Assembly (NCBI GenBank): GCA_027886785.1
Contig: JAPCJV010000098.1
Location: 1 to 6,766 of the forward strand
Direction of reading: 5' to 3'
Source: Nitrososphaerota archaeon
GTDB taxonomy: Archaea > Thermoproteota > Nitrososphaeria > Nitrososphaerales > CADDZS01
DNA: 6,766 nt
A model generated the notes under the pieces. The model made no database searches, had not been told where the DNA came from, and saw nothing but the letters and a program-made list of their open reading frames with translations. This document shows, one piece after another, positions 1 to 5,224 of this stretch. The first letter of the stretch is position 1; every line of letters starts with the position of its first letter. The position numbers and the translations under genes are program-made.

Positions 1-1677
1 CGCAAAATATAGCGCGAATTTCTCCGCCCGAATCGCGGCTCGGTTGCTATTCTCATTTTCTTTCAAGAATCTATTTATCGGAGTGGTGTTTGCAAATTTA
101 TAGACGCCTTTTTGGATCGCCTTATCAATCAACTGCCTAGTTTTTACGGAAGCCTCTTGAGTGGAAACATGAATGTATTCCGTCAAATCCTTGAGTTTAT
201 CGGGCTGGAGCAGGAAGAAAAACCTATCATTCAATCCAGTGGAGCCGCCAGCTAACCTGCTCCAATTGAGAGTGAAATTTTTATCAGTGCAACATGCGAT
301 CAACGAAGCACAGTAGGTCCCAGGAAGAAGGGAATAATGATCCTTCGCAGTTTTAACTAGATTTTCAAACTGGCCGGACTCATAAAGCGTCAGAAGATTA
401 GATGTTAAAGAACTGTTTTCAATATTCGCCTTATTTGTTAACATAGAAAGCTCGTCATAAAACATGATCCCATTTTTACAATTCAACCGATTCATTTCCT
501 TGCCCAGTCCCTCTGGGGAGGCCGGCGTAAAAACCAACGCTTTGCCATTCGCGTTGCTGACTCCCTTTCCTCCGTGACCGACGCATCCCATATATTCAAA
601 ATATCTAATCGCATCTTGGACACAAGACGATTTAATAACTCGGCCGGCCCGTCCTATTGAAACCATAAAGATTGACGGGATGAGATTCTTCATCTCGATC
701 CTGACTTTTGTGCCTATATAGTTCAAGAGCAAAGTGATCGCAGGCAGAGCCATAAATTCAGGATAACGGCTGTTGACTGAACAAAAAGGTTGAATCAATC
801 CCTCATAAACGGATGTACCTTTCATTACCCATTCAGGAAATCTTGGGTAAGGAGCACAAATGATCGACACTGTTTCTTCTGCTTCAGATACGATTTGTTG
901 CGAGGGTTTTGCAATGAGTACGGTACCTTCTTGACCTGCCGGATATTTACAGATGGACCCAACGATAGTATCGACCTCGTTTTCGGGAAGCGGCGGTTGA
1001 CATCGCTCGTTATTCATACGACCCAAAACAAGTCGAAGCTCTTCGAGAGCCAATCCTTTTTGCCTTAAGCCACCGGCAATTGAAGCCAACGTGACATTTC
1101 TAGCATGTATCGGAATAGGGCTACTATTATCCAGATCTGCTACTTTCTTTTTTTCAATTCGTTGAGAGGCAAGCCAAGAGATAAGCCAATCGGGGGCTTC
1201 TATAATGTCCGCATCAGATACAATCTCATAAGAATCTCCGGAAACGGGGTGAATCGAATTTGCGGCGACTACATATTGATCACTAATTCGAACAGAAAAA
1301 TCACCGTTTTTAACAAAACCCTGCGCCAAATTCCCAAGAGCAATGCTTTGCGGTGTTTGTTTCCAGTAATAGTGTCCTCGGCCGGGGCGACTCCTGACGC
1401 GATAGGTTCGAGGAAGTACTTGACCTGTTTCTTGTTCAATTCTAGAAGAAACCGAAGCGTCATCAATTTCTAGAAACCAAGTTCCGCCAATTTGAGCCTT
1501 GGCGACCGCAGCACAGTTAGCCTCAGGCGTTTCTGAATTCCATTTTTCCAAGACTTGTAAATTTGTGGTTGCTAACGAGGGCCAATCAGGATCTATCGCA
1601 ACTTTTGAGCGAGGACGCAGACGTATAACAGGTACACCTTTGGCAATGGTAGATTTGGCTCTTTCGAGAAAATCCAA
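1..1677 (-). CDS. Primase-polymerase / DUF3987-like primase-helicase, 3' end beyond window
   Basis: Probable phage replicative primase fused to a helicase-type ATPase; it would make primers and unwind DNA at the fork. The frame is open for 559 codons to the left edge, so the C-terminus is missing. Residues 1-170 resemble the bifunctional primase/polymerase (Prim-Pol) domain: a GVPVIRLRPRSK start, an acidic E70-I-D72 strand, GRGH with H102, and YVVAANSIHPVSG followed by APDWL. Residues about 193-246 look like a PriCT_1 domain ending in ENEVDTIVGSICKYP. Residues about 275-559 look like the DUF3987 ATPase: a P-loop variant G342-x6-K349-S-S, Walker B IMFYDE (404-409) and GLNDRFFF (481-488). The start is TTG at 1677, six bases after AAGGAG; an in-frame TAA lies ten codons upstream with no ATG or GTG between. 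It follows the ssDNA-binding candidate after a 164-base gap. Seen: frame and motifs. Inferred: function. Confidence 0.88.
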   Translation of the reverse strand, partial: MDFLERAKSTIAKGVPVIRLRPRSKVAIDPDWPSLATTNLQVLEKWNSETPEANCAAVAKAQIGGTWFLEIDDASVSSRIEQETGQVLPRTYRVRSRPGRGHYYWKQTPQSIALGNLAQGFVKNGDFSVRISDQYVVAANSIHPVSGDSYEIVSDADIIEAPDWLISWLASQRIEKKKVADLDNSSPIPIHARNVTLASIAGGLRQKGLALEELRLVLGRMNNERCQPPLPENEVDTIVGSICKYPAGQEGTVLIAKPSQQIVSEAEETVSIICAPYPRFPEWVMKGTSVYEGLIQPFCSVNSRYPEFMALPAITLLLNYIGTKVRIEMKNLIPSIFMVSIGRAGRVIKSSCVQDAIRYFEYMGCVGHGGKGVSNANGKALVFTPASPEGLGKEMNRLNCKNGIMFYDELSMLTNKANIENSSLTSNLLTLYESGQFENLVKTAKDHYSLLPGTYCASLIACCTDKNFTLNWSRLAGGSTGLNDRFFFLLQPDKLKDLTEYIHVSTQEASVKTRQLIDKAIQKGVYKFANTTPINRFLKENENSNRAAIRAEKFALYFA

Positions 1678-1683
1678 AGATGT

Positions 1684-1689
1684 CTCCTT
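1684..1689 (-). promoter_or_regulatory. Ribosome binding site that fixes the TTG start of the primase
   Basis: The minus strand reads AAGGAG here, followed by six bases and then TTG at 1677. This TTG is the only usable start codon between the last in-frame stop and the conserved Prim-Pol N-terminus. Confidence 0.8.
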
Positions 1690-1764
1690 AAAATTTGGTC
1701 CGGGATTTTATTTGGTTCTTTTTGGAGCTACCCGGAACGCAAGCGCGACATGTAGAAAAATAGT

Positions 1765-1797
1765 TTATCTACTATGCTCATCACAAGCTAGCCGCAT
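1765..1797 (-). CDS. Possible 10-codon leader peptide upstream of the primase
   Basis: ATG at 1797 lies eight bases after GGAGG (1806-1810), one of the strongest ribosome binding sites in the window, yet the frame stops at TAA after ten codons (MRLACDEHSR). Past that TAA the same frame stays open for another 18 codons, to a TAA at 1708-1710. It could be a leader peptide, the broken start of a small lost gene, or chance. Only the RBS spacing supports it; no product is recognised. Confidence 0.22.
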   Translation of the reverse strand: MRLACDEHSR

Positions 1798-1816
1798 TCT
1801 TGCTACCTCCAAATCA

Positions 1817-1833
1817 GACAGGTGCGACCTGTC
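1817..1833. repeat. Perfect 17-bp dyad (7-bp arms, 3-base centre)
   Basis: The sequence GACAGGT-GCG-ACCTGTC is a perfect inverted repeat starting eight bases past the stop codon of the ssDNA-binding candidate. As RNA it would form a seven-pair hairpin with a three-base loop; as DNA it could be an operator for a dimeric regulator. No T-run follows on either strand, so a standard intrinsic terminator is unlikely. Confidence 0.6.
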
Positions 1834-1841
1834 AACTTCAA

Positions 1842-2459
1842 TTAGAAAGCTGCGTCTACAACCTTATTATGTTGAGATGCGGGCGGCGTAGTCTGAGACG
1901 GCATCGGAGCGGTCAGTGCCGGCGTAGGAGTCGCAACAGGTTGAGATACCGCCTGAGTCACTGGTGCTAGAACCGCTGGCGTAGCAACTGGGGCAGCCGA
2001 TTGTGCAGTTGCTCCGGATAGAGTAGCTGGTCGATCCTTAGCCCGAGTAAAACCTTGTGGGACTGGGGGAGGAACGGCGCCGGCCTGAAGAGGCAGGATG
2101 ACCTTGACATTTCCATATGTCTTCCCCGTCTTAGCATCCGTCTCCTTCACAATGACCAACGTATTGGCTCGGCCGATAAGGGTTTCGGAATCGAATGGAA
2201 CTGGGGGCGCAGTGCCAAAAACGCCCTTTACAATTTCATAAAGAGCGGATTTCTCGTTCACTGAAGCCGTGACCTGACGCATTACCCTGTAGGGCTTACC
2301 CTCAGAATCGTTCTTATTGAGAGCCCAGAGGATGCGAATCTTGACCTTCTCTCCAAACTGAGTTAGAACCTTGCCGAGATCTACGACATCAATGATTGTG
2401 CCGTTATATGTCCCTGTTTCCGGTACTTCAAACGCACGATTCGTGTTTTCTATAAGCAA
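1842..2459 (-). CDS. Candidate phage ssDNA-binding protein (OB-fold-like) with disordered tail
   Basis: This 205-residue protein most resembles a phage protein type found beside replication genes and often regarded as SSB-like. I recognise the layout GTYNGTIIDVVDLG, then QFGEKVKIRILWAL, then TASVNEKSALYEIVKGVFG, then LIGRANTLVIVKE and YGNVKVILPL (residues about 14-124), which fits a five-strand OB barrel. Residues 125-196 are rich in Ala, Pro, Thr, Val and Gln, with PVATP twice (157-161 and 174-178), and should be disordered. The chain ends VVDAAF, recalling the DDDIPF tip of bacterial SSB. The start is TTG at 2459, seven bases after AAGGAG, with no nearby ATG. It follows the exonuclease gene by 41 bases and precedes the primase. 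ssDNA binding is inferred from layout and context, not proven. Confidence 0.68.
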   Translation of the reverse strand: MLIENTNRAFEVPETGTYNGTIIDVVDLGKVLTQFGEKVKIRILWALNKNDSEGKPYRVMRQVTASVNEKSALYEIVKGVFGTAPPVPFDSETLIGRANTLVIVKETDAKTGKTYGNVKVILPLQAGAVPPPVPQGFTRAKDRPATLSGATAQSAAPVATPAVLAPVTQAVSQPVATPTPALTAPMPSQTTPPASQHNKVVDAAF

Positions 2460-2476
2460 TTTATTTCTCCTTTTTA
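2460..2476 (-). repeat. 17-base ribosome-binding cassette, copy 1
   Basis: On the minus strand this reads TAAAAAGGAGAAATAAA and directly precedes the TTG start at 2459. An identical 17-base copy lies at 4522-4538 before the small CxxC gene. It contains AAGGAG (2467-2472) in an A-rich, likely unstructured setting and supports the TTG start. Confidence 0.75.
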
Positions 2477-2500
2477 ATTTGACTTATTGTCAAAACTTTT

Positions 2501-3220
2501 TTAGTCATACCATAATTTTGAAAGTAAAATCTCTGGGGGTGCTAATGAGACATCAAATGATGCAGCTTTAATTTCCGCACCGAGATCCATATGCTTAATG
2601 GCTTTCCACCAAACGGAATAGAAAGGATTCCAGCGGAATTTCCTTTCTTTTGCTAACTGGTTATCTTCTCGTTTCTGATGAGCGAGCAAGACAACTGTGG
2701 GACTTTGCGCTCGCTCTACAACTTTATTAATATCTCGTGTAGATACCAATTTCAAAACTGATTGGCAATCTGCTAACGCTGAGTGCGGAAACAAATTGAG
2801 CCAGCCTTCGTCAGCACACATATACTGAAGATGCTTACCTTCTATTTCAAGATCAGTTCTTGTATCTATCCAGAGCTTATTTGGAATAGAACGGTTTTCT
2901 CGTTTTGCCCAAGCTTCCAACATCCGCTTATCAAATTGAATCACGTTTTGACCAATTACAGCGTCGGCACGATCCATAAGATCCAAAAGTGTCTCTATAC
3001 TATCTCGGGACGTATACCCAAATTTATCAATGGCCGATTGAGTGATTTTGGTGATCTCATTAATGCGTGCTGATATTGGAACATCTGATTGAACAAGATA
3101 ACTCACTGACTCTAAAACTCTTTTTTGGCCTGTGGTATATAAGAGAGCTCCGACTTCTATGATACGGTCATTTTCAGGGGAGAGACCCGTAGACTCAAAA
3201 TCTAGCGCGAGCAAAATCAC
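2501..3220 (-). CDS. DnaQ-like DEDDh 3'-5' exonuclease
   Basis: A 239-residue protein expected to remove nucleotides from DNA 3' ends with two metal ions, as proofreading epsilon-type exonucleases do. Visible motifs: ExoI LALDFESTG (D7, E9), ExoII N92-VIQ-F96-D97, and ExoIII H146-SALA-D151, which together make the complete DEDDh set. After the roughly 165-residue nuclease fold comes a short C-terminal module, KERKFRWNPFYSVWWK (191-206), a basic/aromatic pattern seen as a tail on other exonucleases; its role is unclear. The start is GTG at 3220, overlapping the endonuclease stop as GTGA, with AAGGAG six bases upstream inside the endonuclease coding sequence, so translation is probably coupled. 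It could proofread for the phage polymerase, which is not in this window, or trim recombination ends. Confidence 0.9.
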   Translation of the reverse strand: MILLALDFESTGLSPENDRIIEVGALLYTTGQKRVLESVSYLVQSDVPISARINEITKITQSAIDKFGYTSRDSIETLLDLMDRADAVIGQNVIQFDKRMLEAWAKRENRSIPNKLWIDTRTDLEIEGKHLQYMCADEGWLNLFPHSALADCQSVLKLVSTRDINKVVERAQSPTVVLLAHQKREDNQLAKERKFRWNPFYSVWWKAIKHMDLGAEIKAASFDVSLAPPEILLSKLWYD

Positions 3221-3843
3221 GTTATTCTCCTTAAATATTCCGATAATAAATTCAATCGAGTAACGCTATCTCTTGCATATCCTAAGGCAGTGTTGCAGCC
3301 ATAACATAAAATTCCTCTAAATTTCCCCGAAACGTGATCATGATCTAAACACCAAGCCGTTCTATTAACTCCCGGACTGACATCGCCGCAACTTTCACAA
3401 CGCCCTTTAAAATTTTTCAGAGCTTTTTCAGCTTCATACCTCGCTGATTTTGGTAACTTTGTTAATCTGCTTCTTAGGAGACATAAATCACATCGGGTTT
3501 TTCCTGGTTTTAATTTAATATTTATATGTGAAATACACACACCTAATCGAGCACATCTTTTTACACGTTCTACATCAGTTTCATAACAACGTTTACAAGG
3601 GATCTTCTCTTTTACATGGAGATGACATAGTCCTTTCTTTTTGCACTCTATCTGTCGATTTTTAAGATATTTAGCTATCTGATCTCTCTTAGTAATTCTA
3701 TATTCTAATCCTTTCTTTGATAAACATTTACGACATAGTCCGTACCCGTCCTCTCTAACACTTTTACATGTATTTTCTTCCGTATATTTTACGTCACACT
3801 CAGGACAAAATCCCTTATTACCTAGACCTTTCTTTTTTCTCAC
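3217..3843 (-). CDS. Recombination endonuclease VII-like HNH nuclease with N-terminal Cys/His clusters
   Basis: A 208-residue protein whose last third (about 145-205) matches the endonuclease VII family, of which T4 gp49 resolves branched DNA. Visible are the zinc pairs C149-x2-C152 and C180-x2-C183, the catalytic LDHDH (166-170), GKFRGILCYGCN with N184, and a C-terminal helix ending SEYLRRIT. The first 125 residues hold C13-x2-C16, C26...C37-x2-C40, C67-x5-C73-x2-H76-x6-C83-x2-C86, and C97-x5-C103-x2-H106-x11-C118-x2-C121: repeated clusters that probably bind zinc. The start is GTG at 3843, overlapping the upstream stop as GTGA; the RBS is weak (AAGGGG, ten bases away). GC content over 3241-3840 is about 36% by hand count, against about 50% over 4561-4800, which suggests later acquisition. 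It could be a resolvase or a free-standing homing-type nuclease; the sequence does not decide. Confidence 0.87.
   Translation of the reverse strand: MRKKKGLGNKGFCPECDVKYTEENTCKSVREDGYGLCRKCLSKKGLEYRITKRDQIAKYLKNRQIECKKKGLCHLHVKEKIPCKRCYETDVERVKRCARLGVCISHINIKLKPGKTRCDLCLLRSRLTKLPKSARYEAEKALKNFKGRCESCGDVSPGVNRTAWCLDHDHVSGKFRGILCYGCNTALGYARDSVTRLNLLSEYLRRIT
3227..3232 (-). promoter_or_regulatory. Ribosome binding site of the exonuclease, inside the preceding gene
   Basis: AAGGAG lies within the last codons of the endonuclease VII gene, six bases before the GTG start at 3220. It supports that GTG and implies translational coupling of the two nucleases. Confidence 0.75.
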
Positions 3844-4169
3844 TGCTTGATTACCCCTTCTGTATTACTTTCCGGAAAAACACTAGTCAATAATGAGGTC
3901 TCAGTATTGATAAAAGCGACCATATGCAGGGGGACGAAGCGCCGTAGATCCCAACTTTCAATTGATTCCGTCAAGGGCTTTTTCGTTTCCTTCATGATCA
4001 CAACGCCGTTCTGCTGGATCATCTTCAGCATTTGTTGATCCACAAGACTTCTCAATGACTGGAAATCCTCAACCCGAAAAATGACATCATGATAGACTGG
4101 GTTGGGCCAGCCCTCGGGCTTAAGAGCCGGAATTAGGTTTACCACGAATCTTACGCTATAGTCGGACAC
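3840..4169 (-). CDS. Hypothetical phage protein, 109 residues
   Basis: I do not recognise this protein. It is a soluble-looking mix of predicted strands and helices (VRFVVNLIP near the start, VYHDVIFRVEDFQSLRSLVDQQML in the middle, RRFVPLHMVAFINTET towards the end), with no cysteine, no membrane segment and no catalytic motif I can name. The alternation VYHDVIFRV and NGVVIMKE suggests a small alpha/beta fold. The start is GTG at 4169, five bases after AGGAGG; a nearer ATG at 4171 is in another frame and stops after six codons. It begins nine bases after the CxxC gene and overlaps the endonuclease start by four bases, so it is clearly part of the operon. Confidence 0.8.
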   Translation of the reverse strand: MSDYSVRFVVNLIPALKPEGWPNPVYHDVIFRVEDFQSLRSLVDQQMLKMIQQNGVVIMKETKKPLTESIESWDLRRFVPLHMVAFINTETSLLTSVFPESNTEGVIKQ

Positions 4170-4174
4170 ATCGT

Positions 4175-4180
4175 CCTCCT
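4175..4180 (-). promoter_or_regulatory. Strong AGGAGG ribosome binding site for the 109-residue gene
   Basis: AGGAGG overlaps the TAG stop of the CxxC gene (4179-4181) and lies five bases before the GTG at 4169, which fixes that start over the out-of-frame ATG beside it. Confidence 0.75.
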
Positions 4181-4520
4181 AATTTCCTCTCACAGTGACA
4201 GGAGCACCCCGACGCAAAGCATCCGTTGTCTTTTCAGCCTCTGCTGCCTGTGCTGCGGCCATCTGCATGGCGTTTGTACCTTCGGGGAGAACAATCTGTT
4301 TACGCTCTTCAGGATTATGAGCACCTTTTCCAGTCGCCTCAATTTCGCATACATCACTATCGTAGACAAAATTGCGTCCTTGGGCTGTTTGGACAATACG
4401 AACAGTCTTGAGCCAAGGATTTTCTTCCGTAACTTTCTGCGCATCTGCTTGATTAAAAGTTACTGTCTTACCACAAGTATTACAAGTGATTGTTCTGTAC
4501 TGCACGTCGATAATCGACAC
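4179..4520 (-). CDS. Hypothetical small CxxC protein, 113 residues
   Basis: No named family recognised. The N-terminus carries a zinc-ribbon-like knuckle, TCNTCGKT (C13, C16), in a beta-rich setting; the only other cysteine is C58 in YDSDVCEIEA, so a complete four-Cys zinc site is not visible within one chain. Residues about 84-100 are an Ala/Gln/Glu-rich helix (NAMQMAAAQAAEAEK), followed by a short basic tail ending APVTVRGN. The start is GTG at 4520, eight bases after AAGGAG, within a 17-base RBS cassette identical to the one before the ssDNA-binding candidate. It sits 21 bases after the kinase gene and nine before the next gene. A role as a small nucleic-acid-binding or adaptor protein is only a guess from the CxxC. 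Confidence 0.82.
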   Translation of the reverse strand: MSIIDVQYRTITCNTCGKTVTFNQADAQKVTEENPWLKTVRIVQTAQGRNFVYDSDVCEIEATGKGAHNPEERKQIVLPEGTNAMQMAAAQAAEAEKTTDALRRGAPVTVRGN

Positions 4521-4521
4521 T

Positions 4522-4538
4522 TTTATTTCTCCTTTTTA
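4522..4538 (-). repeat. 17-base ribosome-binding cassette, copy 2
   Basis: On the minus strand this reads TAAAAAGGAGAAATAAA, identical to 2460-2476. It carries the AAGGAG (4529-4534) that serves the GTG start at 4520 and occupies most of the gap after the kinase stop codon. Confidence 0.75.
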
Positions 4539-4541
4539 TTT

Positions 4542-5066
4542 TTATTCTGATAAAGCCAAAAAATGCTCCGCATAAGTAACTGCCAAATCCCCAAGTAGCG
4601 CCTCTTCACCTGAATAAGCCTTGATATATCCGTCCCACACATATCCGTCTAAGGCCACTTCGGAGAGATGATTGGGATCCCGATCCGTGGCGACATAAAG
4701 CGAACCGTCAGGATTCAATCGAGAAACGTTGACCACGTACCCGCCCATGGAATGAATCCAATCCGCCTCATTCCCGTACCGAACATCCGAAATAATTGCT
4801 ATGCCTTTATAATCCTCTAATTGATACGCTACCTGATCAACCCAATAATCCGGATTCTCCTTTCGACGCTCGGATCCGATCCGCTGAAGAAGGGCGGTAT
4901 CCTTTCCGACCATACTATGCTTTTGTCGGCACTCCTCGTAAAGGGCTTCGGCGAATTTAAAGATTCGAACCTCGTAGTCGGAATCTTCAAACCAGTCCTT
5001 GATTGCCGAAGCCGCCGTGTCCTTCCCATGCCTAGCTTTGTTCCCCAAACCCAAAAGCAACTTCAT
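4542..5066 (-). CDS. Deoxynucleoside monophosphate kinase
   Basis: A 174-residue kinase expected to phosphorylate dNMPs to dNDPs with ATP, supplying precursors for phage DNA synthesis and probably recycling host DNA breakdown products. Visible are a P-loop GNKARHGKDTAAS (8-20, with K15 and D16), a helix with SERRKENPDYWVDQV (65-79), the strand GIAIISDVRYGNEADWI (88-104), which is the usual DVR...NEA block of phage dNMP kinases such as T4 gp1, then MGGYVVNVSR (107-116) and DRDPNHLSEVALD (128-140). The first P-loop Gly is Asn9, which may be normal in this subgroup. I chose ATG at 5066: AAGGAG lies seven bases upstream and the family motif starts right after it. A longer reading to 5138 would add a hydrophobic stretch that is only out-of-frame membrane-gene sequence. 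It starts 11 bases after the small membrane gene. Confidence 0.88.
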   Translation of the reverse strand: MKLLLGLGNKARHGKDTAASAIKDWFEDSDYEVRIFKFAEALYEECRQKHSMVGKDTALLQRIGSERRKENPDYWVDQVAYQLEDYKGIAIISDVRYGNEADWIHSMGGYVVNVSRLNPDGSLYVATDRDPNHLSEVALDGYVWDGYIKAYSGEEALLGDLAVTYAEHFLALSE

Positions 5067-5073
5067 AACTTTT

Positions 5074-5079
5074 CTCCTT
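5074..5079 (-). promoter_or_regulatory. Ribosome binding site that fixes the kinase start
   Basis: AAGGAG overlaps the stop codon of the small membrane protein gene (5078-5080) and lies seven bases before ATG at 5066. It rules out the longer in-frame start at 5138. Confidence 0.75.
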
Positions 5080-5224
5080 AAAAGGTAACTGTAGATGTAA
5101 GTCCCGCAGCAAACAACCAATATAAGGCTCGCCGCCAATCTCCTGAAACAGCGTACCCAACCGCCGCTCCCAAATCTAGAGTAATGAGAGCAAACGCCAA
5201 CATTCTACCCCAATTCATTTTCAT
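5078..5224 (-). CDS. Small two-helix membrane protein, 48 residues
   Basis: A very short protein with two likely membrane segments: MLAFALITLDLGAAVGYAV (about 8-26) and RRALYWLFAAGLTSTVTF (31-48), joined by a tight SGDW turn with two arginines. Small phage proteins of this type (GDWRRALYW core) are common, but I know of no proven function. A holin-like or inner-membrane accessory role is possible, although its place between a nuclease and a nucleotide kinase argues against routine lysis. The start is ATG at 5224, overlapping the upstream TGA as ATGA, with AGGAG ten bases upstream. An upstream in-frame extension to 5302 would only add read-through of the preceding gene in another frame. Confidence 0.75.
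   Translation of the reverse strand: MKMNWGRMLAFALITLDLGAAVGYAVSGDWRRALYWLFAAGLTSTVTF

Larger units (their letters stand above)
1678..1841 (-). other. 164-base intergenic leader before the primase gene
   Basis: This is the only sizeable gap in the window. Read on the minus strand it holds, in order: a perfect 17-bp dyad directly after the upstream stop codon, a GGAGG site with a 10-codon ORF, a spaced inverted repeat TCCGGG/CCCGGA (arms at 1731-1736 and 1699-1704, 26 bases apart), and the AAGGAG site of the primase. I see no convincing -35/-10 pair and no stem followed by a T-run, so promoter and terminator activity are unproven. A leader that controls primase translation is an inference from position. 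Confidence 0.5.

Noticed and set aside
1269..1466. Minus-strand 65-residue open frame
   Set aside because: It lies inside the primase gene in a different frame; the primase frame carries the Prim-Pol motifs.
1499..1891. Plus-strand 130-residue open frame
   Set aside because: It is antisense to the primase and its leader, low in recognisable motifs, and the minus-strand frame has clear family motifs.
2468..2493. TTGACA on the minus strand (2488-2493) as a -35 box before the ssDNA-binding gene
   Set aside because: No -10-like hexamer occurs at 16-18 bases; the position falls on the AAGGAG ribosome binding site.
2478..2494. Inverted repeat TTTGAC/GTCAAA with a T-run on the plus strand, terminator-like
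   Set aside because: The stem has six pairs with only two G-C pairs, no plus-strand gene ends there, and on the minus strand no T-run follows, so a terminator call is not supported.
4190..4444. Minus-strand 84-residue open frame and plus-strand frames over 4226-4550
   Set aside because: These are out-of-frame readings of the CxxC gene, rich in basic residues, with no RBS.
4542..5138. Longer kinase reading starting with a hydrophobic 24-residue segment
   Set aside because: The segment overlaps the small membrane gene in another frame, has no RBS, and the family motif and a good AAGGAG site fit ATG at 5066.
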